This document shows, piece after piece, positions 32,838 to 42,740 of a stretch of 57,319 nt of DNA. Under the pieces are notes generated by a model. The model did not search any database. It saw only the letters and a list, made by a program, of their open reading frames with translations, and was not told the origin of the DNA. The stretch is taken from contig NZ_HG005170.1 of assembly GCF_000455245.1 (NCBI RefSeq), positions 1 to 57,319 on the forward strand, given 5' to 3'. A program made the translations under genes and the position numbers. Each line of letters begins with the position of its first letter. Position 1 is the stretch's first letter. This DNA is from Nesterenkonia massiliensis (GTDB lineage: Bacteria > Actinomycetota > Actinomycetes > Actinomycetales > Micrococcaceae).

Positions 32838-34529
32838 ATGCGTATCACTGAGACCGCAGACCTCTGGTACAAGAACGCGATTGTCTACTGCATCGACCCG
32901 GAGACTTTCCTGGACTCCGACGGCGATGGCATCGGCGATCTCAACGGCCTGGCCCAACGGGTGGACTACCTGGCAGAAATCGGGGTGACCTGCCTGTGGC
33001 TGATGCCCTTCTATCCATCGCCGCGGCGAGACAACGGATATGACATCGCCGACATGTACGGAGTGGACCCGCGATACGGCAACCACGGCGACTTCGTTGA
33101 ACTGGTGCGCATTGCCCACGATCGTGGTCTGCGCGTGATCATCGACCTGGTCATCAACCACACCTCTGACCAGCACCCGTGGTTCCGCAAAGCCCGGGCG
33201 TCCAAGGACAACCCCTACCGGGACTTCTACGTCTGGCGCTCCGACACCCCGCCGGATACCTCCGAGGAGAGCATGTTCCCCGACTCGGAGAACGGTATCT
33301 GGACCCATGATGAGAAAACTGGGGAGTGGTACCTGCACCACTTCCTGCACACCCAGCCGGACCTGAACACCGCCAATCCGCAGGTCCGTGACGCGATCGC
33401 CAAAACCATGGGCTTCTGGCTGCAGCTGGGCGTGGACGGCTTCCGCGTGGACGCGGTGCCTTTCGCCATCAACCAGACCACCTTCGAAGGTCATGACAAG
33501 AACGAACTCGAAGAGCCCCACGACTATCTGCGCAGCCTGCGCGCCTTCCTCGCCCGCCGCTCCTCCGGAAACGGAGCTGCGATCATGCTGGGAGAGGTCA
33601 ACCTGCCACATGAGGAACAGCTGACATTCTTCGGCGGATCCGATGGCGATCAGCTGACCATGCAGTTCGACTTCTACACCAACCAGAAAACCTTCCTGGC
33701 GCTGGCACGCCAAGACGCTGCCCCGCTGATCGAGGCGCTGAACTCCCGTCCCAAGGACATCGGTGTGGAGCCGCAGTATGCGAACTTCCTGCGCAACCAT
33801 GACGAGCTGACCCTTGACCTGCTGCCTGAAGATGAGCAGAACGAGGTGCTGGATACCTTCGGACCAGAAGAGGAACACCGGTTCGCCGGACGCGGGCTGC
33901 GGCGTCGTCTTCCTCCCATGTTCGACGGCGACCCGCGCCGACTGAAGATGGCCTACTCGCTGCTCTTCGCCCTACCCGGCACCCCGGTGCTCTTCTACGG
34001 TGAAGAGATCGGCATGGGCGAGAACCTGGAGGTTGATGGGCGCGAAGCCGTGCGCACCCCGATGCAGTGGACCGATGAGAAGAACGGTGGATTCTCCAGC
34101 GCTGCCCCCTCCAAGCTGGCCCGCCAAGTCACCGAGGGTCCCTACGGCCCGGCGCACGTCAACGCGGCGGACTGCAGGCGCAATAAGGACTCGCTGCTGC
34201 ATCACATCACCCGGTTGGCGAAGCGATACCGTGAATCCCCGGAACTGGGCTGGGGTGACTACGCCGTGCTGGATCAGCCGAATCCCTCGGTGCTGGCACA
34301 CCATGTCACCTGGAAGGACCGTTCTATGGTGCTGCTGCATAATCTGGGAGCGGAGCCCGTCGTCGTCCCGCTTACCCTCGAAGAGGAAGAGCCCGGCACG
34401 CAGCTGCTGGACCTGATGTCCGAGGAGTCCTGCGAGCTGGATCAGGACAGCTCCACAGAATCTCAGCTGGATGGTTACGGCTACCGCTGGTTGCGGATCA
34501 AGCGCGCGGATGACCCGCGTCTGGTCTGA
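32838..34529 (+). CDS. GH13 family alpha-glucosidase/trehalose synthase-like enzyme
   Basis: A 563-residue (beta/alpha)8 enzyme. It opens with WYKNAIVYCIDPETFLDSDG and GIGDLNGL as in trehalose synthases and related GH13 enzymes. Conserved region I is DLVINHTS; the nucleophile is Asp in DGFRVDAVP (about 199-207); the acid/base is Glu in GEVN (about 252); the third carboxylate is Asp in RNHDELT (about 320). There is no signal peptide, so it acts inside the cell on maltose, trehalose or similar alpha-glucans. It resembles TreS more than amylases, but the unusual CIDPETF in place of the usual EVxxRSF makes exact activity unsure. GGAAGG lies about 13 nt before the ATG. Confidence 0.85.
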   Translation: MRITETADLWYKNAIVYCIDPETFLDSDGDGIGDLNGLAQRVDYLAEIGVTCLWLMPFYPSPRRDNGYDIADMYGVDPRYGNHGDFVELVRIAHDRGLRVIIDLVINHTSDQHPWFRKARASKDNPYRDFYVWRSDTPPDTSEESMFPDSENGIWTHDEKTGEWYLHHFLHTQPDLNTANPQVRDAIAKTMGFWLQLGVDGFRVDAVPFAINQTTFEGHDKNELEEPHDYLRSLRAFLARRSSGNGAAIMLGEVNLPHEEQLTFFGGSDGDQLTMQFDFYTNQKTFLALARQDAAPLIEALNSRPKDIGVEPQYANFLRNHDELTLDLLPEDEQNEVLDTFGPEEEHRFAGRGLRRRLPPMFDGDPRRLKMAYSLLFALPGTPVLFYGEEIGMGENLEVDGREAVRTPMQWTDEKNGGFSSAAPSKLARQVTEGPYGPAHVNAADCRRNKDSLLHHITRLAKRYRESPELGWGDYAVLDQPNPSVLAHHVTWKDRSMVLLHNLGAEPVVVPLTLEEEEPGTQLLDLMSEESCELDQDSSTESQLDGYGYRWLRIKRADDPRLV

Positions 34530-34646
34530 GTTGGCGCTATCCTGAAGGGTCATACTCATTACCGACCGTCCGGCTGCTTCTAAGGCGCCATTCAGTCTCC
34601 GTGACTAGCATCACGGGGATCCACTGATTCAGGAGGCATCACTTCA

Positions 34647-35543
34647 GTGACCACACGCCCATCCCGAACCTCCGCCGCACACCGCGCCCCGTTGGCAGGT
34701 GTGGCCCTGGTGGCCGTCACCGCGCTCAGTGCCTGCGGAAACCCCTTCGACGCCTCCGAGCTGGACGGGGCATCACCGGCGGGAACACCGCAGTTCGGGG
34801 AGATTCGCGAAGAGGTCTTCTCAGCAATGCTGGCCGCTGACTCGGTGACCATCAGCGGCGAAGTCCAGGCAGGCGACGCTGATCTGGATGCGCTCTTCGA
34901 GGGGGTGGACGACGACGCCGTAGGCGACCTGCAGATCACCGGCGCCGTTGATGGCACCAACTCGGAGATGAGCTTCACCGCAGGCGGCAATAGCTTCACC
35001 CAGCGCGCCGTCGAAGGCGAGGAGTACTTCCGCGGGGAAGACTTCGCAGCCCTGCTGATCAGTGAACTCGATGAAGACATCGCTGAAGCAGTGGATGAGT
35101 CCTTCATCGAAGAAACTGTGGCCGATGCCTGGGTGCAGTTCACCGACGGCGGGGATGGCAGCGTGTTCTCCGCCGCGGACGTCATCACCACCTGGCAGCA
35201 GGAACTCGACGGCGAGGAACTGGGTTCTATGAGCGCTGTCACCGAGGACCGCGAAGGCAGCCCAGTCTGGGTCTACCGCGCCGATGAGGGCGATACCGAA
35301 TTCGTGGTGGCTGCCGAGGGCGAGCCGTATCTGCTGGAAGTTCGCGAAGGGGAGTCCTTCTACCAGTTCAGTGACTGGAACGAATCACCCACCCCGGAGG
35401 CGCCGGAGAGCATCATCACCCTGGATGAGATCTTTGCGGCCATCGCCGAAGACCAGGGCTGGCCCACCGAGGAGATCACCGAGAATAACGATGACTCCGA
35501 GGACGGCGAATCCGCCGGGGACGACTCGACCACCACTACCTAA
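34647..35543 (+). CDS. Acidic lipoprotein, LppX/LprG-like family, member 1
   Basis: A 298-residue lipoprotein. The signal peptide ends in the lipobox LSAC with the modified cysteine at residue 30. The mature part is rich in Asp and Glu and ends in an acidic, Ser/Thr-rich tail. Blocks shared with three other proteins in the window are SVTISGEV (about 68), a predicted beta-rich core, VWVYRADEG, FVVAAEGEPYLLEV and FSDWNES. This pattern recalls LppX/LprG-type lipoproteins, which carry lipids in a hydrophobic cavity outside the membrane. That assignment is by pattern only. AGGAGG precedes the GTG start at long spacing. It begins a tandem array of three. Confidence 0.8.
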   Translation: MTTRPSRTSAAHRAPLAGVALVAVTALSACGNPFDASELDGASPAGTPQFGEIREEVFSAMLAADSVTISGEVQAGDADLDALFEGVDDDAVGDLQITGAVDGTNSEMSFTAGGNSFTQRAVEGEEYFRGEDFAALLISELDEDIAEAVDESFIEETVADAWVQFTDGGDGSVFSAADVITTWQQELDGEELGSMSAVTEDREGSPVWVYRADEGDTEFVVAAEGEPYLLEVREGESFYQFSDWNESPTPEAPESIITLDEIFAAIAEDQGWPTEEITENNDDSEDGESAGDDSTTTT

Positions 35544-35576
35544 TCAGAGCAGACCCCCTACGTGAGGAGCATCGTA

Positions 35577-36551
35577 ATGGACAGGTTCTACAGAGCCACA
35601 GGCGTCTTCGGCGTCGCGCTTCTCGCCCTGACAGCCTGCGGTGATTCAGGCGAGGGCGGAGATGACTACCCCGAGGACAACGCACAGGAAGGCGTAGACC
35701 CCTCGGGTGCGGAGCAGCAGGGCAACTACTCCGATGAGATTGCCGGGGAAGAGGGCGACAACGTTGCCAGCCCGGTGCCCGATGACGAGACCATGGACCC
35801 CCCTGCGCTGAATGAGATCATCGACCAGATCTGGGAGACCAGCGCGGAGCAGGACTCGGTGACCATCAACGTGGCCGTGACTGCCGAAGCTCTGGAACAG
35901 GCCCAGGAGAACCTCGGCGGCACCCAGGAGGAGGGCGATCTGCCCCACGTTGAGGACACCGAAGACGAAGGCGAGGACGTGCAGATGACCATCGCCGGGG
36001 ACCTCAACGGCGGTGGTTCCACCTACACCCAGGAAGGCGGCGGCGAGTACCTGGTCTTCGACGAGGGAGAGCAGTACCTGCAGACCGTGGACACATTCGT
36101 GAGTGACTACCAGGCCGGTGCTGAGGCCCAGGGCGTCACGGCTGAGATTGCCCCGGAGGACTTACGCGACGCGCTCACCGCTGAGGGCGACTGGATCGAG
36201 GTGACGCCTACCCACGCCGAGCGTGTGGAGACCCCGGCACAGTTCCTGGAGAACTTCCGCAATGGATACGGCCTTACCGCCGGCGGCACCGAACTTGGTG
36301 ACCTCAGCGCGGAGGGCGAGGTGGAGACCCGCGACGGCGAGAACGTGTGGGTCTACGCCGAGGGCGGCTATGAGCTGGTGGTGCTTGCCGATGAGAGCGA
36401 GCCGTTGCTGATGGCCATCGCAGTGGAGGACGGCGGGGTCCAGGTGGACTTCTCCGACTGGAACGAAACCGATGCGCCCGAACGCCCCGAGGATGACGCC
36501 ATCATCTTTGCCGATGAGCTGGAGGCCATCATCCAGCCGCTGGTGCAGTAA
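35577..36551 (+). CDS. Acidic lipoprotein, LppX/LprG-like family, member 2
   Basis: A 324-residue lipoprotein. The ATG at 35577 is preferred over a GTG at 35562 because GAGGAG sits 7 nt before it. The lipobox LTAC gives Cys21. It has an acidic low-complexity linker (about 22-75), then the family core: WETSAEQDSVTINV, a beta-rich middle, VWVYAEGGYELVVLADES and FSDWNETDAPERP. The 33-nt gap to member 1 and the strong terminator after it make the two a likely operon. Presumed site is the outer face of the membrane. Function is inferred only from family resemblance. Confidence 0.8.
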   Translation: MDRFYRATGVFGVALLALTACGDSGEGGDDYPEDNAQEGVDPSGAEQQGNYSDEIAGEEGDNVASPVPDDETMDPPALNEIIDQIWETSAEQDSVTINVAVTAEALEQAQENLGGTQEEGDLPHVEDTEDEGEDVQMTIAGDLNGGGSTYTQEGGGEYLVFDEGEQYLQTVDTFVSDYQAGAEAQGVTAEIAPEDLRDALTAEGDWIEVTPTHAERVETPAQFLENFRNGYGLTAGGTELGDLSAEGEVETRDGENVWVYAEGGYELVVLADESEPLLMAIAVEDGGVQVDFSDWNETDAPERPEDDAIIFADELEAIIQPLVQ

Positions 36552-36580
36552 CCGGTCACAGCTCCATATCAGTTGACCCC

Positions 36581-36615
36581 AGAGCCGCTCCCGCAGCCGC
36601 GGGGGCGGCTCTTTT
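36581..36615 (+). terminator. Rho-independent terminator
   Basis: AGAGCCGC and GCGGCTCT arms enclose further G/C pairing and are followed by TTT. It lies 30 nt after lipoprotein member 2. Confidence 0.85.
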
Positions 36616-36727
36616 GGCATAGCCTGCACCCTTTGCAGAGAACACTGGACTCTTGCCCTGACCTACCCCGCTAGCTGATCCTGGCAAGAACTACGGAGCG
36701 ACACTACGGAACGGACTGTGACCACTG

Positions 36728-37726
36728 ATGATCCCCAGCCCTTCAGCTTCCAGACCTCTAGCCCCCAGAACCCCAGCACCCAGACCGTCCGCGTCCAGGC
36801 GCTTTGCTCTCGCCGGCATGATGAGTACTGCTGTGCTGGTCTTGACTTCCTGCGGCGGCGACCTCGCCGGTGATGCGGATCAGGCCGCCGGGTCTGCCCC
36901 GTCGTCGGCGCCTGCCTCCAGCAGTGCCTCGGAAGAACTCGCTGCCGAAGAAACAGCGGAGCCAACAGGGCAGTCAACGGAGAGTGCCGCCGAGCCCAGC
37001 GGTGAACTGCAGGCTGAGGGCGACCTCGCCGATGTCCCCGAGCTCGCCGAACTGGAAGAAGCGATCTGGGAGACCGCGGCGGCGCAGCAGAGCGTGACAG
37101 TCACCATGGAAATGCCCGCCGGAGCCGCCGGGCTTACCCCGCTGCATCGTGACCTAGAGGATGACTCCACGGTGGAGATCCTGGTCAGCGGAGAGCTCGA
37201 CGGGGCGGATATGCGGTACAGCACCTTCGGCTATGAGGTGCTGATCTACGGGGATCTTGTGTACCAGAGCGTCGATGACGTGGTGGACAGTACCTTCGTG
37301 ACCGGACCCAATGCTGAGGACTTCGACGTGGACGCAGAGGAGGTCCGGCGTGCCCTGTCGGATCAGGGCAGCTGGATCAGTCTTCCAGCAGCACAATATG
37401 CCGACGCGGTAGAGACCCCGGAAACGGTGATTGACCGGCTTGGCCAGGAATACGAATCGCGAGGTGGGGCCGCGGACTTCGATGCCGGACAGGCCCAGAC
37501 CCGTGATGACGTGGACGTATGGGTCTACACCTCAGAGCAGAGCGAGATAGTGATCACTGCCGATCATGACGAACCGCTGCTGCGCGAGGTCAACACGGTC
37601 GAGGACGACCATGAAATTCACGGAACCTTCACCGAGTGGAATAGCGTGGAGTTGCCCGCGGAGCCCGAAGACGACCAGATCATCAGCATAGACCAGCTGC
37701 AGTCCATCGTCGCTGAATTCCTCTAG
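36728..37726 (+). CDS. Acidic lipoprotein, LppX/LprG-like family, member 3
   Basis: A 332-residue lipoprotein with an unusually long, Ser/Pro/Arg-rich leader of about 25 residues before the hydrophobic signal core and the lipobox LTSC (Cys42). The start could be an internal ATG nearer the core, but neither site has a clear ribosome binding site. After an acidic Ala/Ser/Glu linker comes the family core: WETAAAQQSVTVTME, VWVYTSEQSEIVITADHDEPLL and FTEWNSVELP. It sits behind the terminator of members 1 and 2, so it is probably transcribed on its own. Confidence 0.77.
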   Translation: MIPSPSASRPLAPRTPAPRPSASRRFALAGMMSTAVLVLTSCGGDLAGDADQAAGSAPSSAPASSSASEELAAEETAEPTGQSTESAAEPSGELQAEGDLADVPELAELEEAIWETAAAQQSVTVTMEMPAGAAGLTPLHRDLEDDSTVEILVSGELDGADMRYSTFGYEVLIYGDLVYQSVDDVVDSTFVTGPNAEDFDVDAEEVRRALSDQGSWISLPAAQYADAVETPETVIDRLGQEYESRGGAADFDAGQAQTRDDVDVWVYTSEQSEIVITADHDEPLLREVNTVEDDHEIHGTFTEWNSVELPAEPEDDQIISIDQLQSIVAEFL

Positions 37727-37992
37727 GCGCAGCCGCTGAAACCGGGGAGTACCCCCGGCGTCAGCTGGTCCCGGGCTGAATGAATCACCCATGACAGCCT
37801 TGGTGGCTGAACAGCGGCTCATAGTCCTCTCAGAGTTGCCGCAGAATGCCCATTCTGGCTTTCCTCACCCCCATCCGGTTGTCCATGATGGATGCAGAAC
37901 GCCTCGTTCGCGTGATGCGCGTCACTGAGGTGGAGGCGGAAAGGCCGCCCGGCATCAGACCCTGGTGCAGTCAAACGGAGGTAAGAATCTTC

Positions 37993-38304
37993 ATGGCTAT
38001 TACCGAAGACAACAAGCTTCGCTCCCTCGCAGGTATCGTCGGCATCGGCTCGCTGGCCCTTCTGGGTGTGACCGCATGCGATAACGACGGCGGTGGCACT
38101 GAAGACACTGGCACTGAAGACACCGGCACAGTCGACGACGGCGGTGAGGGCACCGTGGATGACGGCATCGTTGATGATGGCACCACCGACGACGGAAGCG
38201 TTGACGACGGCGGCATGGAGGATCCGGCAGATCCGGGCACCACTGAGGACACTGCCGATCCTGCCCAGCCCGGAGTCGGCGAGGATGAAGACGACGATCT
38301 GTAA
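37993..38304 (+). CDS. Small acidic lipoprotein
   Basis: A 103-residue protein. A short N-terminus and hydrophobic core end in the lipobox GVTAC (Cys29). All 74 mature residues are low-complexity, with repeated DTG, DDG and EDT units and almost no basic or aromatic residue, so no folded domain is expected. The ATG at 37993 was chosen because it directly precedes the signal peptide and follows GGAGG at a long spacing. It may be a charged surface tether or cation-binding coat; this is inference. A bidirectional terminator follows. Confidence 0.75.
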   Translation: MAITEDNKLRSLAGIVGIGSLALLGVTACDNDGGGTEDTGTEDTGTVDDGGEGTVDDGIVDDGTTDDGSVDDGGMEDPADPGTTEDTADPAQPGVGEDEDDDL

Positions 38305-38338
38305 CACCTAGCGTCCGCCGTCGAGCGGATGAGTACTG

Positions 38339-38378
38339 AAGAACCCCCTGAGCGGCCAGAGCCATTCAGGGGGTTCTT
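38339..38378. terminator. Bidirectional terminator-type hairpin
   Basis: Perfect 13-bp arms, AAGAACCCCCTGA and TCAGGGGGTTCTT, enclose a 14-nt loop. The hairpin sits between the small lipoprotein gene and the convergent Fur-family gene. Confidence 0.85.
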
Positions 38379-38472
38379 CGTGTCAGTAGTCATTCCTTCA
38401 GGTCAGTGGACAACCCGGGTGCTCGCGTGGATCCACAAAGTTCCACGTGTCTGTGCTAGCAGGGGAGAGGTC

Positions 38473-38961
38473 CTAGGCGGCGTTGCGAGCGGCTTCGCAG
38501 TCCTTGCAGACGCCGCGGAACACCACATCGGCTACTTCCACCGTCATCCCCAGCGAGGGCGGAGCCTCCAGGCAGGGAGCCTCACCGTGGACGCAGTCGA
38601 CATCCTCGATGCGTCCGCACACCGTGCAGATGGCGTGATGGTGGTTGTCATGGGTGCGAGTCTCATAGCAGGCCGCCGAACCCGGAGGATCGAAGCGGCG
38701 CAGCAGGTCATGAGCGGTGAGATCATGCAGCACGGTGTAGACCGACTGCACGGTGATCTCCTGCAGCTTCTGAGCCACCGCCGCATGGACTGCTTCTGCA
38801 GGCTGGTGCGGATTCTCGGCGACGGCGTCCAGTACGGCCAGGCGCTGCTTGGTCACGCGTAACCCTCGTTCGCGCAGCAGCGCAGGCCAGCGCTCAAAAT
38901 CACCGGAGCCTTCATAAGTTGCCTCCGGATCCCCTGGGACGCTGTGAATCGCGGTTGTCAT
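38473..38961 (-). CDS. Fur family transcriptional regulator
   Basis: A 162-residue metal-dependent repressor. The winged helix region has LRVTKQRLAVLDAVAE and ITVQSVYTVLHDLTAHDLL. The dimerisation domain carries HDNHHHAICTVCG, with the metal-binding histidines and first CxxC, and a second CKDC near the C-terminus, so a structural zinc site is complete. Whether it senses iron, peroxide, zinc or another signal cannot be read directly. The ATG at 38961 is chosen although the frame stays open far upstream into glyA, because the family N-terminus starts here and a TAAGAT hexamer lies 7 nt before it. It is divergent from glyA. Confidence 0.9.
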   Translation of the reverse strand: MTTAIHSVPGDPEATYEGSGDFERWPALLRERGLRVTKQRLAVLDAVAENPHQPAEAVHAAVAQKLQEITVQSVYTVLHDLTAHDLLRRFDPPGSAACYETRTHDNHHHAICTVCGRIEDVDCVHGEAPCLEAPPSLGMTVEVADVVFRGVCKDCEAARNAA

Positions 38962-38985
38962 AACAGATATCTTAGCGAGCAAATA

Positions 38986-38996
38986 TGAGTAACTCA
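38986..38996. promoter_or_regulatory. Candidate operator palindrome upstream of the Fur-family gene
   Basis: TGAGT-A-ACTCA is a perfect 11-bp palindrome in an A/T-rich stretch between the Fur-family gene and glyA, near where the -35 region of the regulator's promoter would be. It could be an autoregulatory site; the match to known Fur boxes is weak. Confidence 0.35.
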
Positions 38997-39072
38997 CAAT
39001 AACTCGTCGGCGCGGTGAGCCGGATAGACTGGCGACGGCTTCCGACCCGTCCTCCTGAGGAGAACTCATCAC

Positions 39073-40368
39073 ATGAGCACACCGGCGAATATCAACAGCG
39101 CGCACCTGAACAACGCCCCCCTGGCCGACGTCGACCCGGAGATCGCCCAGGCGATTGCCGATGAACTGGGCCGCCAGCGCGGCACCCTGGAGATGATCGC
39201 CTCCGAGAACTTCGTGCCCCGGGCAGTGCTGGAAGCACAGGGTTCGGTGCTGACCAATAAGTACGCCGAAGGCTACCCGGGCCGGCGCTACTACGGCGGT
39301 TGCGAGTTCGTCGACGTGGCGGAGAACCTCGCCATCGAACGCGCCAAGAAGCTCTTCGGCGCAGACCACGCCAATGTGCAGCCCCACGCCGGTGCGCAGG
39401 CCAACGTTGCGGTGATGACCGCGTTCCTGAAGCCCGGCGATAAGCTCATGGGCCTCTCGCTGGCCCACGGTGGGCACCTGACCCACGGCATGAAGCTCAA
39501 TCACTCCGGCAAGTTCTATGAGGTCGCCGCCTATGAGGTGGACCCCGAGACCGGTGTGATCGATATGGAGAAGGTCCGCGAGCAGGCGCTTGCAGAGAAA
39601 CCAGACATGATCGTGGCCGGCTGGTCCGCCTACCCGCGCCAGCTGGACTTCGCTGCGTTCCGGGAGATCGCAGATGAAGTCGGCGCGATTCTGTGGGTGG
39701 ATATGGCGCATTTTGCCGGGCTGGTGGCTGCTGGCCTTCACCCGAACCCGGTGCCCTTTGCAGACGTGGTGACCACCACCGTGCACAAGACCCTGGCGGG
39801 ACCGCGCTCGGGCATGATCCTCACCAAGGAGGAGCATGCCAAGAAGATCAACTCCGCCGTGTTCCCCGGGCAGCAGGGTGGTCCGCTGATGCACGCCATC
39901 GCCGCGAAGGCTGTGGCGTTCAAGATCGCCGGCACCGAGGAGTTCGCCGAGCGTCAGCGCCGCACCGTGCAGGGTGCCCAGCTTCTGGCCGAGCGGCTGG
40001 TCGCTGCGGATGTCGCAGAAGCTGGAGTGTCTGTGCTCACCGGTGGCACCGATGTGCACCTGGTGCTGGTGGACCTGCGCAATTCGGAGCTGGATGGCAA
40101 GCAGGCCGAGGACCTGCTCCACGAGATCGGCATCACCGTCAACCGCAACGCGGTACCCAATGACCCCCGCCCGCCGATGACCACCTCAGGTCTGCGCATC
40201 GGCACCCCAGCGCTGGCTTCGCGTGGATTCGGCGACACCGAGTTCCGCGAGGTCGCAGAGATCATTGCCGAGGCGCTGAAGGGTGGCGCAGATCTTGAGG
40301 CGCTGAAGGCGCGCGTGGCCAAGCTGGCCGGCGACTTCCCGCTCTACGAGGGCCTCGAGGAGTGGTGA
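39073..40368 (+). CDS. glyA: Serine hydroxymethyltransferase
   Basis: A 431-residue PLP enzyme that interconverts serine and glycine with tetrahydrofolate. Signature blocks are [66 protein letters not shown] and [16 protein letters not shown], where the Lys binds PLP. The length is normal. GAGGAGA precedes the ATG. A TAGACT hexamer at 39025-39030 could be its -10 element. folD follows after 7 nt, so the pair forms a one-carbon operon. Confidence 0.97.
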   Translation: MSTPANINSAHLNNAPLADVDPEIAQAIADELGRQRGTLEMIASENFVPRAVLEAQGSVLTNKYAEGYPGRRYYGGCEFVDVAENLAIERAKKLFGADHANVQPHAGAQANVAVMTAFLKPGDKLMGLSLAHGGHLTHGMKLNHSGKFYEVAAYEVDPETGVIDMEKVREQALAEKPDMIVAGWSAYPRQLDFAAFREIADEVGAILWVDMAHFAGLVAAGLHPNPVPFADVVTTTVHKTLAGPRSGMILTKEEHAKKINSAVFPGQQGGPLMHAIAAKAVAFKIAGTEEFAERQRRTVQGAQLLAERLVAADVAEAGVSVLTGGTDVHLVLVDLRNSELDGKQAEDLLHEIGITVNRNAVPNDPRPPMTTSGLRIGTPALASRGFGDTEFREVAEIIAEALKGGADLEALKARVAKLAGDFPLYEGLEEW

Positions 40369-40375
40369 TCAACTG

Positions 40376-41263
40376 ATGACTGCACAGATTCTTGACGGCC
40401 GTGCCACTGCGAAGGCGATCAAAGCAGACCTCGCCCAGCGGGTGGCCGCACTGAAAGAGCAGGGCGTGGTGCCCGGGCTCGGGACCGTTCTGGTCGGGTC
40501 GGATCCGGCCAGCCAGTCCTATGTGGGCGGTAAGCACCGTGACTGCACTGAAGTGGGCATCAACTCCATCCAGGTGGAGCTGCCCGAGGATATCTCCGAA
40601 GCGGACCTGCTCACTGAGCTGGAGAAACTCAACAACGACGACGCCTGCACCGGCTACATCGTGCAGCTGCCGCTGCCGAAGCACCTGGACACCAATAAGA
40701 TCCTCGAGGCCATCGCTCCGGAGAAGGACGCCGACGGGCTGCACCCGATGAACCTCGGCCGACTGGTGGCCAATGTCAACGACGAGATCACCTCTCCGCT
40801 GCCATGCACCCCCAAGGGCTGCGTGGACTTACTGGAGCACTACGGCATCGATCTGAACGGCAAGCATGTGGTGGTTCTCGGCCGTGGCGTGACCATCGGG
40901 CGTCCCATCGGACTGCTGCTGACCCGGCGTGCCGTCAACGCCACCGTGACGCTGTGCCACACCGGCACGAAGGACACCGCTGAGCACCTCAAGCGCGCCG
41001 ATGTGGTGGTCGCTGCTGCAGGTGTGAAGCACGTGATCGACCCTGCGGATCTCAAGCCCGGCGTCGTCGTCCTGGATGTGGGTGTGACCCGAGAGGTCAA
41101 CCCCGAGACGGGCAAGGCGAAGATTTACGGCGACGTCGCCCCCGGTATTGAAGACGTTGCCTCCTGGTATTCACCGAATCCCGGCGGTGTGGGGCCCATG
41201 ACTCGGGTGGAGCTGCTGCAGAACGTGGTGCTTTCGGCTGAGCAGGCCCTCGCCGCGCGCTGA
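40376..41263 (+). CDS. folD: Bifunctional methylenetetrahydrofolate dehydrogenase/cyclohydrolase
   Basis: A 295-residue cytoplasmic enzyme that turns 5,10-methylene-THF into 10-formyl-THF in two steps. It has [12 protein letters not shown] with the catalytic Lys, [23 protein letters not shown] and [11 protein letters not shown]. The usual nucleotide-binding GRSxxVGxP block appears as GRGVTIGRP, a mild variant. It directly follows glyA, whose product supplies methylene-THF. Confidence 0.96.
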   Translation: MTAQILDGRATAKAIKADLAQRVAALKEQGVVPGLGTVLVGSDPASQSYVGGKHRDCTEVGINSIQVELPEDISEADLLTELEKLNNDDACTGYIVQLPLPKHLDTNKILEAIAPEKDADGLHPMNLGRLVANVNDEITSPLPCTPKGCVDLLEHYGIDLNGKHVVVLGRGVTIGRPIGLLLTRRAVNATVTLCHTGTKDTAEHLKRADVVVAAAGVKHVIDPADLKPGVVVLDVGVTREVNPETGKAKIYGDVAPGIEDVASWYSPNPGGVGPMTRVELLQNVVLSAEQALAAR

Positions 41264-41278
41264 GCGTGAGGGCTCCGT

Positions 41279-41614
41279 ATGACCGGTGATCAGCAGATCA
41301 TTTCGGTGACCCCGCTGAACCGGAAGTTCACCGTGCTGCTGGTGGTGGTAGCGGTGCTGGCGCTGGTCCCCAGCGTGGTGTTGCTGGTGATCGATTTCGA
41401 GCCGACCATGCTGATCACCATTGCGGTGGTAGCGCTGGTAATGCTGTGGGTCCTGACTCTGAAGACTGAGCTGAGTGTGTCTGAGCGCGGCATCCGGGGT
41501 CGGGCTCTGCTGGCGATGACCGGCGAGGTCCCTTGGTCGGAGGTCGTCGACGTCGTCGTCGGTGAGGAGACGGGCCTGCTGAGCGGTGCTCTGGCTGAGG
41601 AGCGATCCGGCTGA
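41279..41614 (+). CDS. Small membrane protein, PH-like
   Basis: A 111-residue protein with two hydrophobic helices (about 17-38 and 43-60) followed by a short strand-rich part containing LSVSERGIRGR and VPWSEVVDVVV. This is the layout of small actinobacterial bacterial-PH (DUF3093/PF10756-like) membrane proteins, though the end looks short for them. It starts 15 nt after folD and may share its transcript. The function is unknown. Confidence 0.6.
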   Translation: MTGDQQIISVTPLNRKFTVLLVVVAVLALVPSVVLLVIDFEPTMLITIAVVALVMLWVLTLKTELSVSERGIRGRALLAMTGEVPWSEVVDVVVGEETGLLSGALAEERSG

Positions 41615-41662
41615 GAGTTGTCCGGTAGACGGTGAGCTGCCGGGAATGTCTGGCAGGCGAGC

Positions 41663-42700
41663 ATGGTTCTTTCAAATATGAAAAACATCGGGTTCCTTTC
41701 CTTCGGGCACTGGACGCCGTCGCCGCATTCGAAGACTCAGACGGCGTCGGACACGCTCCTGCAGTCCATTGACCTCGCAGTCGCTGCCGAGGAAGTAGGG
41801 GTCGACGGAGCCTACTTCCGGGTGCACCACTTCGCCCGCCAACTGGCCAGCCCCTTCCCGTTGCTGGCAGCAGTGGGCGCACGCACCTCACGCATTGAGA
41901 TCGGCACCGGTGTCATCGACATGCGGTACGAGAACCCGATGTACTTCGCCGAGGACGCTGGGGCCGCTGACCTGATCTCCGGTGGGCGACTGCAGCTGGG
42001 CATCTCTCGCGGTTCACCAGAACAGGTCATCGAGGGCTGGCGGTACTTCGGCTACTCACCTGCTGAGGGTGAGACGGACGCGGATATGGCGCGCCGGCAC
42101 ACCGAAGTGATGCTTCAGGTGCTTCAGGGCCAGGGCTTCGCTGAGCCGAACCCGCGGCCGATGTTCCCCAACCCGCCGGGCCTGCTGCGCCTGGAACCGC
42201 ACTCTGAGGGTCTGCGCCAGCGGATCTGGTGGGGTGCAGGGTCTAATGCCACCGCTGAGTGGGCTGCCCAACGGGGCATGAATCTGATGAGCTCCACGCT
42301 GAAGGACGATGAGACCGGCGAGGCCTTCCATATTCAGCAGGCTAAGCAGATCCGCGCCTTCCGCGAGGAGTGGGCCCGCCATGACCACGGCTTCGAGCCC
42401 CGGGTTTCGGTCTCCCGGTCCATCATCCCGATCGTCACTGATGAGGACCGCGCCTACTTCTTGGGTCAGCGGGATGCGCAGGATCAGATCGGCATGATCG
42501 ATGAGAAGACGCGGGCGATCTTCGGGCGCAGCTACACCGCTGAGCCTGATGCGCTGGTGGAGGAGCTGGCCAAGGATGAAGCCATTGCCGAAGCCGACAC
42601 CCTGCTGATCACGGTGCCGAATCAACTGGGTGTGGACTACAACGCGCAGCTGATGAGCAACTTCGTGGAACATGTGGCCAAGCCACTGGGCTGGAAGTAA
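41663..42700 (+). CDS. LLM-class flavin-dependent oxidoreductase
   Basis: A 345-residue luciferase-like monooxygenase family enzyme. The start is at 41663 or at the ATG five codons later (41678), where the barrel's first strand KNIGFLSFGHW begins. Family blocks are GVDGAYFRVHHFA near residue 50, IEIGTGVIDMRYENP near 90, and SGGRLQLGISRGSPEQVIEGW near 115. It probably binds FMN. It is sequence-distant from the LLM protein at 31756. A long perfect hairpin follows and separates it from the convergent ABC permease gene. The substrate is unknown. Confidence 0.85.
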   Translation: MVLSNMKNIGFLSFGHWTPSPHSKTQTASDTLLQSIDLAVAAEEVGVDGAYFRVHHFARQLASPFPLLAAVGARTSRIEIGTGVIDMRYENPMYFAEDAGAADLISGGRLQLGISRGSPEQVIEGWRYFGYSPAEGETDADMARRHTEVMLQVLQGQGFAEPNPRPMFPNPPGLLRLEPHSEGLRQRIWWGAGSNATAEWAAQRGMNLMSSTLKDDETGEAFHIQQAKQIRAFREEWARHDHGFEPRVSVSRSIIPIVTDEDRAYFLGQRDAQDQIGMIDEKTRAIFGRSYTAEPDALVEELAKDEAIAEADTLLITVPNQLGVDYNAQLMSNFVEHVAKPLGWK

Positions 42701-42740
42701 GCTCCCGCGCCATCGGTGAAGCTACCTCCGGCTCAAATAC

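Noticed and set aside
38962-40122. Extension of the Fur-family frame to a 549-residue protein
   Set aside because: The extra part is antisense to glyA and has no family resemblance. The Fur N-terminus begins at 38961.
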